A stretch of 57,678 bases of DNA from Candidatus Ligilactobacillus faecavium (GCA_019120355.1 DWVG01000017.1:1-57678); one strand, 5' to 3'. Shown: positions 9,211 through 18,800, numbered from the stretch's first letter. Program-made: numbers and translations. Notes: generated by a model from the letters alone, not told the origin.

Positions 9211-9786
9211 ATGGAAGAACTTAAACAACGTATTTTACAAGATGGCGAAGTCCTTGATGGTGACATTTTAAAAGTCAATTCATTTCTGAATCATCAAATC
9301 GATCCGCAATTAATGCACCGCATCGGTCAGCAATTCAAGCACCTCTTTGATGACCAACCAGTTACTAAAATTTTAACGATTGAAGCTTCCGGAATCGCAC
9401 CGGCCTTGATGACTGGTTTGGCTTTCAACGTTCCGGTCGTTTTTGCCCGCAAATCTAAAAGTGCAATTCAAGATAACAACAGCTACCACGCTGACGTTTT
9501 TTCATACACCAAAAAGGTTACCAATCATATTTTAGTTGATCGTAAATTCATCAGTGCAACTGATCATGTCTTGATTATTGACGACTTTTTGGCAAATGGC
9601 GAAGCGGTCAATGGCCTAATTCAAGTATGTGATCAAGCCAAATGTACTCTTACTGGAATTGGAATCGTAATTGAAAAGACCTTTCAGAAAGGCGGTCAAC
9701 AACTTCGCGATTCAGGATACCAGCTTGAATCTTTAGTTCGAATCAAATCACTTGCTGATCAACACGTCACCTTTATGGAGGATTAA
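9211..9786 (+). CDS. xpt: Xanthine phosphoribosyltransferase
   Basis: A 191-residue type I phosphoribosyltransferase that makes XMP from xanthine and PRPP. The PRPP-binding loop is VLIIDDFLANGEA, and the family-specific segments TIEASGIAPA and VFARKSKS are present. Length equals the usual Xpt. It is the first gene downstream of the guanine riboswitch and is followed after two bases by the permease pbuX, forming a purine-salvage operon. Confidence 0.95.
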   Translation: MEELKQRILQDGEVLDGDILKVNSFLNHQIDPQLMHRIGQQFKHLFDDQPVTKILTIEASGIAPALMTGLAFNVPVVFARKSKSAIQDNNSYHADVFSYTKKVTNHILVDRKFISATDHVLIIDDFLANGEAVNGLIQVCDQAKCTLTGIGIVIEKTFQKGGQQLRDSGYQLESLVRIKSLADQHVTFMED

Positions 9787-9788
9787 CT

Positions 9789-11084
9789 ATGAACCAGCCA
9801 TCATCTGAAGTCAATCATCGCAAAGCATTTATTTTAGGAATTCAACACTTACTGGCAATGTACTCTGGAGCGGTTGCCGTTCCATTGCTAATCGGAACTG
9901 CGTTGCACTTCTCTAGCACTCAAATGACCTATTTGGTTTCAATCGACATTTTCATGTGCGGCTTGGCTACTTTCCTTCAGCTTGCACGCAACCGGTACTT
10001 TGGCATTGGCTTGCCTGTCATTTTAGGGTGTGCCATTCAAGCCGTTGAACCGCTCAAAATGATTGGGCACGAATATTCAATCGGAACAATGTATGGGTCA
10101 ATCATCGTTGCCGGAATTTTCGTTTTCCTGATTGCCGGTCAATTTGCCAAGATTCGGAAACTTTTCCCACCTGTTGTAACAGGCAGTTTAATTACCGTTA
10201 TCGGACTAACTCTGATTCCAATTGCTGTCCAAAATCTCGGCGGCGGAACCGTTGCCAGCAAATCTTTCGGTTCACTGCCGAATATCGCAATCGGCGGCAT
10301 TACGATTTTAATTATCCTTGCAATTCAATTTTGGGGTAAAGGATTTATCCGTTCGATTGCCGTTTTGATCGGCTTAATTGGCGGAACGATCATTGCCTCA
10401 TTCATGGGAATGGTTTCTCTCAAACCCGTTACCCAAGCCGCATGGTTCCACGTTCCCCAACCGTTTTACTTCGGTATGCCGCGGTTTGCCCTTTCACCAT
10501 CGTTAACAATGATTATCATCGCTTTAGTTTCAATGGTTGAATCGACCGGGGTTTTCTTTGCTTTAGGAAATCTGCTTGACCGTGATATTCAAAAAGAAGA
10601 CCTAAAGAAAGGATACCGGGCTGAAGGTTTAGCTGTGATCCTGGGCGGAATCTTTAACACTTTTCCATATACGACTTTTTCTCAAAATGTCGGATTACTT
10701 GAACTTTCCGGAATTCGGACAAAACGACCAATTTATTGGGCAGCATGCTTGCTGATGCTGATGGGGCTGCTTCCGAAAATCGGCGCATTAGCAACCATCA
10801 TTCCCACCCCGGTTCTAGGCGGCGCAATGCTTGTTATGTTCTCCATGATCAGTGTTCAAGGAATTCGCATGCTTTTGAAAGTCGACTTTACCGATGAACG
10901 CAACACGTTGATCGTTGCTATTTCAATTGGTGCCGGATTAGGCGTCTCAGTTTACCCAACCATTTTTCAGGCATTGCCGCAATCACTTCAACTTTTCCTC
11001 GGAAACGGAATCGTAATTGCCAGTATATGCGCCGTTGGATTGAATTTGCTTTTGAAACGACCGAAGTTCAGAAATCATGAATAA
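9789..11084 (+). CDS. pbuX: Xanthine/purine permease (NCS2 family)
   Basis: A 431-residue NCS2 nucleobase transporter with about 12-14 membrane segments. Family signatures are the first-helix QHLLAMYSGAVAVPLLIG and the second half SMVESTGVFFALGNL with the substrate-binding Glu, then NTFPYTTFSQNVGLL. Its GGAGG lies in the last codons of xpt, so it is co-translated. The riboswitch upstream of xpt would also shut it off when guanine is plentiful. Xanthine as substrate is inferred from the operon. Confidence 0.93.
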   Translation: MNQPSSEVNHRKAFILGIQHLLAMYSGAVAVPLLIGTALHFSSTQMTYLVSIDIFMCGLATFLQLARNRYFGIGLPVILGCAIQAVEPLKMIGHEYSIGTMYGSIIVAGIFVFLIAGQFAKIRKLFPPVVTGSLITVIGLTLIPIAVQNLGGGTVASKSFGSLPNIAIGGITILIILAIQFWGKGFIRSIAVLIGLIGGTIIASFMGMVSLKPVTQAAWFHVPQPFYFGMPRFALSPSLTMIIIALVSMVESTGVFFALGNLLDRDIQKEDLKKGYRAEGLAVILGGIFNTFPYTTFSQNVGLLELSGIRTKRPIYWAACLLMLMGLLPKIGALATIIPTPVLGGAMLVMFSMISVQGIRMLLKVDFTDERNTLIVAISIGAGLGVSVYPTIFQALPQSLQLFLGNGIVIASICAVGLNLLLKRPKFRNHE

Positions 11085-11122
11085 ACAAAAATGGAATCGG
11101 AAAAATCCGATTCCATTTTTGT
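11085..11122. terminator. Bidirectional terminator between pbuX and cls
   Basis: A 16-bp perfect stem (11085-11100 with 11107-11122) with A and T flanks on either side, between convergent genes. Confidence 0.92.
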
Positions 11123-11123
11123 T

Positions 11124-12581
11124 TTATAAGATCGGCGATAACAGCCGTGAAAAATACTGTTTGAATTTTCGCCACCATGATTGTTTTTCAAAGTATTCTG
11201 GGGTTAATTCGGTACAGTGTTCCAAATCTTTTTCATAAATTATCTTTAACTGACGAGTCAAATCCGCGTCATAACAGAATGCGTTACATTCAAAGTTCAA
11301 CTCGAAACTTCGAAAATCGAGGTTGGCTGACCCGACTGAAGCAATCGTATCATCGGTAATCATCGTCTTAGCATGCAGGAAGCCATTGTCATACCGGTAA
11401 ACTTTGACCCCATTATTAACCAAATACTTCGCATAATATTCCGTTGCTCGATAAACAAACGGGTGATCAGGTTTGCTTGGAATCATGATTCGAACATCAA
11501 CTCCTGAAAGTGCCGCAATCACCAATGATTCCAAAACTGAATCATCTGGAATCAAATAAGGAGTTTGAATATACAAGTAGCGTTGCGCAGTTGAAATGAT
11601 CTTTTGGTATCCGCGCCGAATCGAATGGCGTTCGCTATCCGGACCAGATGAAACGATCTGCATCTTCGTCTTGCCGTTGCCTTCAAAGACCGGGAAATAC
11701 TTCTTTTCAAATTCAAACCGGCTCTTCGTTGTCCGCCGGCAAGTTGTATTCCAGTCCATCATGAACCGGGCTTGCATTTGAATCGTTACCATTCCGTAAA
11801 CACGCATGTGGGTATCGCGCCAATAGCCGTACTTTTCAAGCCGGCCAAGGTACTGATCTCCAATGTTGAAACCACCGATATAGCCCGTTTTACCGTCGAT
11901 AATCACCAGCTTGCGGTGATCGTGATAGTTTAAGCGCGGCGTGGTGATCAACTGCTTTTCGGAACTCGAAATGAATCCTTGAGCTTCACCGCCCAGCTGT
12001 TCTAACCGCTTAAAAAACTTGTAGTTCGTCCCAATCGAACCCCACATATCATACAGGACTCGAACTTCAACGCCGCGTTCGGCTGCATCCTCTAAGGCGT
12101 GCAGGACCTTGTGGCCGATTTTGTCTGCATAAAATGTATAAAATTCGATATGAATGCTGTGCTTGGCATTTTTAATATCCTTTAGCAGCGAATCAAAAAA
12201 GGCTTTACCATCATCAAACAGTTTTGTTTGATTATTCGTCGTTAAAAACGCTCCTTCAGATTCAAGGAATAGATGCTCTAGTTCGCGCTCCTGCTGGGTA
12301 CTATTCTTGTCCAAGTCCCGCTTTTGCCACATTTCTTTTTGCCGCCGTGTCAGCGAATTGATAACCTTTTCCTGTTCCTTTTGAATCGTAAAGATCTTAT
12401 CATGCGAAATCTTGCGTCCCACAAACAGATACAGCAAAAATCCAAAAATCGGAATAAAGACAAGCACCAGCAGCCATGCCCACGTCGTTGAAATATCGCG
12501 TTTTTCATGGAAAACCGTAATAATTGCAGCCAGTAAGTTAATGATCCAAATAACTCCAATTATAATCCCCAAAGTATGCAA
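11124..12581 (-). CDS. cls: Cardiolipin synthase
   Basis: A 485-residue phospholipase D-superfamily enzyme that joins two phosphatidylglycerols into cardiolipin at the membrane. Two N-terminal helices come first (GIIIGVIWIINLLA and the WAWLLVLVFIPIFGFLLYLF stretch). Two HKD motifs follow: HDHRKLVIIDGKTGYIGG and HAKTMITDDTIASVGSAN. The only start that fits is TTG at 12581, with AAGGAG ten bases upstream; no ATG is near. It is transcribed alone. Confidence 0.93.
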   Translation of the reverse strand: MHTLGIIIGVIWIINLLAAIITVFHEKRDISTTWAWLLVLVFIPIFGFLLYLFVGRKISHDKIFTIQKEQEKVINSLTRRQKEMWQKRDLDKNSTQQERELEHLFLESEGAFLTTNNQTKLFDDGKAFFDSLLKDIKNAKHSIHIEFYTFYADKIGHKVLHALEDAAERGVEVRVLYDMWGSIGTNYKFFKRLEQLGGEAQGFISSSEKQLITTPRLNYHDHRKLVIIDGKTGYIGGFNIGDQYLGRLEKYGYWRDTHMRVYGMVTIQMQARFMMDWNTTCRRTTKSRFEFEKKYFPVFEGNGKTKMQIVSSGPDSERHSIRRGYQKIISTAQRYLYIQTPYLIPDDSVLESLVIAALSGVDVRIMIPSKPDHPFVYRATEYYAKYLVNNGVKVYRYDNGFLHAKTMITDDTIASVGSANLDFRSFELNFECNAFCYDADLTRQLKIIYEKDLEHCTELTPEYFEKQSWWRKFKQYFSRLLSPIL

Positions 12582-12665
12582 AAAAGTGCCGCTCCTTTCT
12601 CAAAGCTCATTTACTTTTATTTTACCAAAAGCAAATCATTCGATAAACCGAAGAGGCACTTAATT

Positions 12666-13538
12666 TTATTGCTTTACCTGCTGATGACCTGTTCCGGCAC
12701 CCGGAGCTGGATAATCAGAAGTTAAGATATATTTCTGAATTAGATCAACGATCTGCTGATTTTGCGGCAAATCAGAGTGTTCAGCATTCACGCCGGTAAC
12801 CGTAATTTCGGTGTAATGCTTAACTTGTCCTTGATAAACATATTTTTCCGCTTCCACACTATTTAACGGAACCAATCCGTCAGAATCATAGTTTTCAGTT
12901 CCCGCAACGGAATAAACCGTTAGATTCTTTGGAATATTTTTCCGTGCTTTAATGAAGTCAGACAACATCTGCGTTTTATATTTGAGATTCGTTTCATCAA
13001 AGTTGAACGGCGAACCAATCGTCATCAAACTCGTCATTCGAACATCATAATCTTTATAATATTTTTCCAAAAAAGCCGTGTAAACCAAACCGCCGTTTGA
13101 ATGTCCAATCGCTTTATAATTGTTGAAATAATATTTCTTTTGCAGCGCTTGGAATGCTTCGTTGAACATTTTTGCCTGTTTCAGAATGTTGCTATACCCA
13201 TCATGATTATTTTGAAAACCGACCACAATGATTGGTTCATTATCGCCAGAACGAATTTTGCCATAATATTTGATCTTCCCATCATTGAATACTTTGACCT
13301 TTAATAAACTATGATTTTGGTGATCAGTTTGATTAAGCAACTTGACCATATCATCAAACCGGTTGACCGTTGCTGAACTTCCGGGAATCATAATCACCGG
13401 CGAAAGTCTGGAATTTTGCCAATGAGCAAGTTCATCAATGTTATTGCGCGTCCAAAAATACGACGGAATTGCCATCGCTAACATGATGATTCCTGCAACC
13501 AATAAGAAAATCCCACTGCGTTTCTTACGTGCATCCAT
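12666..13538 (-). CDS. DUF915-type alpha/beta hydrolase, membrane-anchored
   Basis: A 290-residue protein with an N-terminal membrane anchor (GIFLLVAGIIMLAMAIPSYF) and an extracellular alpha/beta-hydrolase domain of the DUF915 group, common in lactobacilli. The nucleophile elbow is GHSNGG, an Asp lies in GTENYDSDGLVPL, and the candidate His is in NAEHSDLPQN. The start at 13538 follows AAGGAAG by eight bases. It begins 17 bases after the PTS EIIC stop codon, so the two are co-transcribed, an unusual pairing. Substrate unknown; lipase or esterase activity is possible. Confidence 0.85.
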   Translation of the reverse strand: MDARKKRSGIFLLVAGIIMLAMAIPSYFWTRNNIDELAHWQNSRLSPVIMIPGSSATVNRFDDMVKLLNQTDHQNHSLLKVKVFNDGKIKYYGKIRSGDNEPIIVVGFQNNHDGYSNILKQAKMFNEAFQALQKKYYFNNYKAIGHSNGGLVYTAFLEKYYKDYDVRMTSLMTIGSPFNFDETNLKYKTQMLSDFIKARKNIPKNLTVYSVAGTENYDSDGLVPLNSVEAEKYVYQGQVKHYTEITVTGVNAEHSDLPQNQQIVDLIQKYILTSDYPAPGAGTGHQQVKQ

Positions 13539-13554
13539 CTTCTTCACTTCCTTA

Positions 13555-14865
13555 TTACCGCATTCTTAACCGTTGCCGTTCCTTGATTTTCATTTCGTTA
13601 TGCACCTGTTCGGAAAGTTTAACAAATGGAATATAAATTAGTACATCAAGTGTCATAATTAAAATTCCGATTAATAGTGCCATGAAGTTGCCGCCCGTGC
13701 CGATAAATGCCGACAAAGCCCCCGGCGTATCAAGCGGTGATGGATACGTTACCGGCGGCATAATTTGAAAATGAATTGCCAACGCCGCAATCAGCATATT
13801 GACTACTGGCGTGACCACAAAAGGAACTAAGAAAATTGGATTAAATAAAACCGGAATTCCTAATAAAATCGGCTGGTTAGCATTAAATAACGTTGGAAAA
13901 ACTGCCCACCGCGCAACCTGATGATACCGGCTTGTCCGCGCAACAATGATGATTGCAATCACAAGTGCTAAAGTTGAGCCGACTCCGCCAAACGTTCCAA
14001 AACTGTGATACAACGTTGTTTGCGTATACTTATACGGAACATTCCACGGACTGTGGTGTTTCAAAGCATAAGTTAGATCTGCAACCGCTGCGGGATCATC
14101 ATTAAAATTTGCATGGTTATACGGACCGCTTAGTCCAAGCCATGCTAAGAAACTCGACCACGCCCCCAAAATCAAGGTCATTATTAGGCCGTGTTTTTTT
14201 GACGACAATGCTTGATAATAGTTTGAAATTCCTGATGGGATTTGATATTTATAAGCTTGAATGATCAGTTGATTAACAATAATTGCTACTCCAAGGGTGA
14301 TCATAACCGGGATAATTGTCCGGTAAGCCCGCGAAAACGAATCTGAGCGGATCGAAATTGGCTTGCGGTTAAAAATTCGAAAAATCTGCCCTGTAATAAA
14401 TCCAATCAAAATTCCAATCAAAAGCCCTTGAATTCCCATCAAATTATTATTGACACTAAATTGAAGAAACGTTTGCGGCCCATATTGCCGTTGGACTGGA
14501 CGCAAAGCAATAATCAAGAAAGCCAACATTCCAGTCATCCCGGTCATTTCAGGATTTTTATGGTATAACCGCGCAGTTTGGGAACCTGCTTGATATGCAG
14601 CCAATACTGCTAAAATTTTGACCGTCATCATACTAAAAGCGGCAAACATTGAGCGGATTCGCGCAACGTGCGGCAACCATTGAGTAATGTAGAAAACATT
14701 TCCAATAAATCCTGTCCGCGATAAAATTGAAACATTGAAAACCGATGCAATACTGCCTAAAACTGCAAACGGAAAAAGCATCAGCATTGTTCGTCGCATT
14801 ACTAAAATAAATGGGAGCTGATACACTTTAACAATTAATTTGTACCCTTTCTCCGATAACTTCAT
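13555..14865 (-). CDS. PTS EIIC component, lactose/cellobiose-type
   Basis: A 436-residue membrane permease subunit of a phosphotransferase system. About ten hydrophobic segments are visible, and the family's substrate-region motif appears as NANQPILLGIPVLFNP, close to the NEPxxFGxPxxxNP of CelB-like EIIC. No EIIA or EIIB is encoded nearby, so it must borrow these. The start at 14865 has AGGTAAG in front; an earlier in-frame ATG at 14904 overlaps a TATAAT box and has no binding site. Sugar specificity cannot be told. Confidence 0.85.
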   Translation of the reverse strand: MKLSEKGYKLIVKVYQLPFILVMRRTMLMLFPFAVLGSIASVFNVSILSRTGFIGNVFYITQWLPHVARIRSMFAAFSMMTVKILAVLAAYQAGSQTARLYHKNPEMTGMTGMLAFLIIALRPVQRQYGPQTFLQFSVNNNLMGIQGLLIGILIGFITGQIFRIFNRKPISIRSDSFSRAYRTIIPVMITLGVAIIVNQLIIQAYKYQIPSGISNYYQALSSKKHGLIMTLILGAWSSFLAWLGLSGPYNHANFNDDPAAVADLTYALKHHSPWNVPYKYTQTTLYHSFGTFGGVGSTLALVIAIIIVARTSRYHQVARWAVFPTLFNANQPILLGIPVLFNPIFLVPFVVTPVVNMLIAALAIHFQIMPPVTYPSPLDTPGALSAFIGTGGNFMALLIGILIMTLDVLIYIPFVKLSEQVHNEMKIKERQRLRMR

Positions 14866-14920
14866 TTCACTTACCTGATTTCTTATAGGATCTCTGATGG
14901 TCATTATACAATGAAAAAGT

Positions 14921-14953
14921 CCTTGAACCTACTAATCTTCAGTAAATTCAAGG
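14921..14953 (-). terminator. Terminator after the antiporter gene
   Basis: The stem CCTTGAA/TTCAAGG (14921-14927 with 14947-14953) carries an inner ACT/AGT pair and is followed on the minus strand by ACTTTTTC. Confidence 0.6.
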
Positions 14954-14975
14954 GTTATTCATTCAATATTCATTT

Positions 14976-16148
14976 TCACTTTTCATTGCGCATCTGCCGT
15001 TTAATTGCTGCTTTAAGCATAAATGGTGCTGCAAGCGTCGTCAGAATAATTACAAAAATTACGCTGGAATAGTATTCTGAATTCAGCAAATGGGCTTCAT
15101 ACCCGATTTGAGCGATGATCAGGGCCATTTCACCGCGCGAAACCATTCCCGATCCAATAATGTTCATTGAATCGTAATTCATTCCTAAAACTTTTGCCCC
15201 CAAGCCGCAACCAAGCCACTTGGTGATCAATGCTAAAATCGTTAACGAAACGATAAAAATCAAGTCATCAAAAAAGCCTTTAAACGTCATATTCAACCCA
15301 ATGCTGACAAAAAATACCGGAATAAACACAGCATAGCCAATCGGTTCAATATTAGAATCCACTTCCTGCTTATACGGTGTTTGAGCAATTGCAACTCCTG
15401 CAAAGAACGCCCCCACAACATCGCTTAAACCGACCTGTTCGGCAAGCCATGCCATGCCTAAGCACAAAACGATCGACATTAACGTAACCGATGAGGCCAC
15501 TTTCAAATGCTCGCCCAGCCGCATCATCTTCGGCGCGATCCATTCAAACAGGAAGAAAATCATCACAAAGTAAAGGGCATCCAATAAAAAGCTCATCCAA
15601 AGGTTGCTTGAATGGTGGCCACCTTGAGCCTTAGCAACGTTACTGAACATACTTACAAGCACGCTTAAAATGATCACTGAAATAATATCGTCGATCACGG
15701 CCGCTCCTAGAATCGTCGTTCCTTCTTTTGACTTCAGCCGCTTCAATTCCTTTAAAACTTCAACTGAAATGCTGACCGAAGTTGCCGAAAAAGTCACTCC
15801 CAGAAAAATCGCCTGTTCAAACGAAAAGTGAAATAACTTTCCGAAAAAGTAAATCAGCACCACGGGAAAAACAACACCGCTGAAAGCAACCGCCAGTGCT
15901 GGTTTAAAATACTTTTTCAACATTCCAAGGTCACTTTCAAGCCCTGCGATAAACATCAAAATGATGACGCCAATCTCAGAAAAAGTATGCATAAACGCGT
16001 TGTTATGTACCCATCCTAAAACGGCCGGGCCAATCAAAATTCCAACCAGCAACTGCCCAATGACAGCTGGAACCCCGATTCGCCGGCTAAAGTGACCTGC
16101 CAATGAAGTTGTGATCAATACCAAACATAATGTTCCTAAAAATTCCAC
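14976..16148 (-). CDS. Cation/proton antiporter, CPA2 (NapA/Kef) family
   Basis: A roughly 390-residue protein of 11-12 membrane helices that exchanges Na+ or K+ for protons. The family marker is GAAVIDDIISVIILS, with the two Asp of the ion site, and RRIGVPAVIGQLLVGILIGP forms the first helices. It resembles NapA of Enterococcus hirae and lacks the C-terminal TrkA-N domain of KefB/C. GTG at 16148 is preferred (GAAAGGA eight bases before); a TTG two codons earlier is too close to it. A short leader with a terminator precedes the gene. Confidence 0.88.
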   Translation of the reverse strand: MEFLGTLCLVLITTSLAGHFSRRIGVPAVIGQLLVGILIGPAVLGWVHNNAFMHTFSEIGVIILMFIAGLESDLGMLKKYFKPALAVAFSGVVFPVVLIYFFGKLFHFSFEQAIFLGVTFSATSVSISVEVLKELKRLKSKEGTTILGAAVIDDIISVIILSVLVSMFSNVAKAQGGHHSSNLWMSFLLDALYFVMIFFLFEWIAPKMMRLGEHLKVASSVTLMSIVLCLGMAWLAEQVGLSDVVGAFFAGVAIAQTPYKQEVDSNIEPIGYAVFIPVFFVSIGLNMTFKGFFDDLIFIVSLTILALITKWLGCGLGAKVLGMNYDSMNIIGSGMVSRGEMALIIAQIGYEAHLLNSEYYSSVIFVIILTTLAAPFMLKAAIKRQMRNEK

Positions 16149-16182
16149 AATCAAATTCCTTTCTCGACTCGCATCGACTGCC

Positions 16183-16217
16183 TATAAAAAAAGAGTTTGC
16201 CTAAGGTTGACAAACTC
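16183..16217 (-). terminator. Leader terminator/attenuator upstream of the antiporter
   Basis: The stem GAGTTTG/CAAACTC (16193-16199 with 16211-16217) with inner CC/GG pairs is followed on the minus strand by seven T. It lies between the antiporter's promoter and its start codon, with no gene upstream on that strand, so it can only act on the antiporter leader. Confidence 0.75.
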
Positions 16218-16243
16218 CACTCCGAACAAATATTTCAACTACT

Positions 16244-16272
16244 ATCTTATCATGCCTTCCTTTTTTTGTCAT
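16244..16272 (-). promoter_or_regulatory. Promoter of the antiporter leader
   Basis: Minus-strand -35 ATGACA (16267-16272) and -10 TAAGAT (16244-16249), 17-base spacer. It overlaps the -35 box of the divergent pepX promoter, so the two promoters share polymerase contacts. Confidence 0.55.
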
Positions 16273-16295
16273 GTAATCGTCAATCTTGATATACT
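16266..16295 (+). promoter_or_regulatory. Promoter of pepX
   Basis: The -35 TTGTCA (16266-16271) and extended -10 TGATATACT (-10 at 16290-16295) are separated by 18 bases. Confidence 0.6.
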
Positions 16296-16325
16296 TAAAT
16301 TAAACTCTGATGGGAGGAATTTTAA

Positions 16326-18746
16326 ATGAAAATTAACCAGTTCGCACATCTCAAAGTTGATCACCAGCAAAAAATTAATGAACTTCAAAAAATTAATTTT
16401 TTGGATGCTGATTCATGCGCACTGCCATTAAATGACCTTTACCTTCATTTTCTGCGGTGTGCGTTGATCGAAGTTCAAAGTTCAAGTGCATTTGATCAAA
16501 AATTGCACGCATTGCTCGCAACCACTGATCAAGACTTAAAGGATTATCTTGATCATCAGCAATTGACGCTTGAAGTCTTCTACACGGTTGCGATGCAACT
16601 ATTAGGCTTTGAAGTTAACGATGACTTTGAAATCGATCATCTATTTGAAAAAATGGATGACCTGCACCTTTTCCACCACGATCAGTTAAACAATGCGGCC
16701 GACTTGATCGATGCTTGGTATGATTTGCTTTGTACTCATGGCAAGGGCGGACGGACCTACCTTGATTTGCTGGCTGCTAATGGCTACTTTAAACACTTTT
16801 GGAATTTACCAGTTAATCAAAAACCGTTGATTTTCAATGGAAAGACGCAACCGGTATTTGACACTTCCAAATTGATTCGGGAAGTTGTTTACGTTGAATC
16901 ATCCTTGGATACTGATCATGATGGCAAACGCGACCTGCTGAAAGCCGAAATCATTCGGCCTGCTGAAACCAACGCTGGTTTAAAGGTTCCAGCACTTTAC
17001 ACCGCAAGTCCCTACAATCAAGGGACAAATGATCATACGGCTGACAAGTTAATGCATAATGTTGACATTCCGCTTAATCGCAAACAACCCAACAGCAATA
17101 CATATGAAGACGTTGAATTTCATGAACCAGCCGTTGAACTCCCGCCTGCGCGCCAAGTTAAAGGTGAAACGCAAACTGCTGAAGAAACGTTCGGTCACGC
17201 CAAGGCCGTTACCTTAAACGACTACTTCCTTGCACGCGGATACGCGGCTGTTTACGCCGCTGGAATCGGAACAATGGATTCTGATGGTGAACGAACTTGC
17301 GGCTCAAAAGAAGAAACCGAATCAACCATTGCAATCATTGAGTGGTTAGCCGGCAATCGACGAGCATTCACCAACAAGACTGATAACATCGAAATCAAAG
17401 CATGGTGGTGTAACGGCGCCGTTGCAATGACCGGGAAGTCATACCTTGGAACTTTAGCAACAGCGGCAGCCACCACCGGCGTTGACGGTTTGAAGACAAT
17501 CATTTCAGAAGCTGCCATTTCAAGCTGGTATGACTACTACCGTGACGGCGGGCTTGTAATTGCTCCCGGCGGCTTTCCAGGCGAAGATGCTGACATTCTT
17601 ACTGAAGAATGCTTCAGTCGGCAAAAGCAAGCCGGCGATTACTTGAAATGCAAAGACCAGTTCAACCGTGATCTTGCTGAAATCACAGCTGATCAAGACC
17701 GCGCAACCGGTGATTACAACTCATTTTGGGACGCTCGCAACTATCTTAAAGACGTTGAAAACATTAAGTGTGATGTCGTAATGGTTCATGGATTAAATGA
17801 TTGGAATGTTAAGCCGCGAAACGTATATAACCTGTATCGTGAACTCGACAAACTACCAGTCGTCAAAAAAATTTTTCTTCACCAAGGGCAACACATTTAC
17901 ATCAACAATTTTCAATCAATCGACTTTACTGATATGATGAACCTTTGGCTTGCCAACAAGTTGTATGGCGTTCAGAACCATGCCAATGAATTGTTGCCTG
18001 ATGTATGCGTTCAGGATAACAGTTGCGAAAGCACTTGGCATTCATTCAACGGTTGGCATACTGAAAATCCAGAAACTCATCAATTGGGCTTTGAAAATGA
18101 GCAACTCGTTGACCATGCAGCTGCATCAGCAGTCGCATCATTTAATGACCAGCTTGAACAAGCTGCCTTTGATCAGTACAAAAAGAACTGGAATCAATGG
18201 CGGACGGACCTTTTAAGTGATGAAAAAAATGCATTGAATAATAATCGGTTGATTTTCAAAACGGAAAAACTGGAACATGACATCTACCTTCAAGGGTGTC
18301 CGCACGTTAAGCTGGACGTTGCATCAAGCGTGGATAAAGGCATGCTGAGCTTCATGCTCGTTGACTTCGGAATGGCCAAACGACTGGGCGAAGTTCCGAC
18401 AACCCTTGATATAAAGGCGCTCGATGCCGGTTATCAGTGGCGGCCAGATGATTTAAAAGAATTCAAACTTGCAAAACCGACCCCGTGGAAAATGATCACG
18501 AAGGGACACATCAATCTTCAAAACCGTGAACATCCATGGAAAACGGATGAGCTCGTTCCGAAGACGTTCTATCAATTTGAGCTGGACCTTCAACCAATGT
18601 TCTATCATCTGCTGAAAGGTCATCAACTTGGATTAGTCATTTACTCAACTGACATGGAAATGACCGTCCGCGGTAATGAAGACATTACTTACTCGCTCCA
18701 ACTTGAAAACTGTGAATTAAATGTTGATTATGAAGAATTGAAATAA
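16326..18746 (+). CDS. pepX: Xaa-Pro dipeptidyl-peptidase
   Basis: An 806-residue S15 serine peptidase that removes X-Pro dipeptides from casein-like and other proline-rich peptides in the cytosol. The catalytic Ser is S372 in GKSYLGT. Characteristic segments are the N-terminal family domain (residues 1-150), YVESSLDTDHDGKRD before the catalytic core, MVHGLNDWNV near the catalytic Asp, and HQGQHIY with the catalytic His. GGGAGGA is nine bases before the ATG. It is monocistronic. With pepI and pepC in this window it forms part of the proteolytic system. Confidence 0.96.
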   Translation: MKINQFAHLKVDHQQKINELQKINFLDADSCALPLNDLYLHFLRCALIEVQSSSAFDQKLHALLATTDQDLKDYLDHQQLTLEVFYTVAMQLLGFEVNDDFEIDHLFEKMDDLHLFHHDQLNNAADLIDAWYDLLCTHGKGGRTYLDLLAANGYFKHFWNLPVNQKPLIFNGKTQPVFDTSKLIREVVYVESSLDTDHDGKRDLLKAEIIRPAETNAGLKVPALYTASPYNQGTNDHTADKLMHNVDIPLNRKQPNSNTYEDVEFHEPAVELPPARQVKGETQTAEETFGHAKAVTLNDYFLARGYAAVYAAGIGTMDSDGERTCGSKEETESTIAIIEWLAGNRRAFTNKTDNIEIKAWWCNGAVAMTGKSYLGTLATAAATTGVDGLKTIISEAAISSWYDYYRDGGLVIAPGGFPGEDADILTEECFSRQKQAGDYLKCKDQFNRDLAEITADQDRATGDYNSFWDARNYLKDVENIKCDVVMVHGLNDWNVKPRNVYNLYRELDKLPVVKKIFLHQGQHIYINNFQSIDFTDMMNLWLANKLYGVQNHANELLPDVCVQDNSCESTWHSFNGWHTENPETHQLGFENEQLVDHAAASAVASFNDQLEQAAFDQYKKNWNQWRTDLLSDEKNALNNNRLIFKTEKLEHDIYLQGCPHVKLDVASSVDKGMLSFMLVDFGMAKRLGEVPTTLDIKALDAGYQWRPDDLKEFKLAKPTPWKMITKGHINLQNREHPWKTDELVPKTFYQFELDLQPMFYHLLKGHQLGLVIYSTDMEMTVRGNEDITYSLQLENCELNVDYEELK

Positions 18747-18752
18747 ATTAAG

Positions 18753-18788
18753 AAAACGCCTTGCGGTAAGTTACCGCAGGGCGTTTTT
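18753..18788. terminator. Bidirectional terminator between pepX and the adhesin gene
   Basis: A long stem AAAACGCC.TGCGGTAA paired with TTACCGCA.GGCGTTTT, with T and A runs on either side, between convergent genes. Confidence 0.92.
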
Positions 18789-18800
18789 CATTTGAATTTA

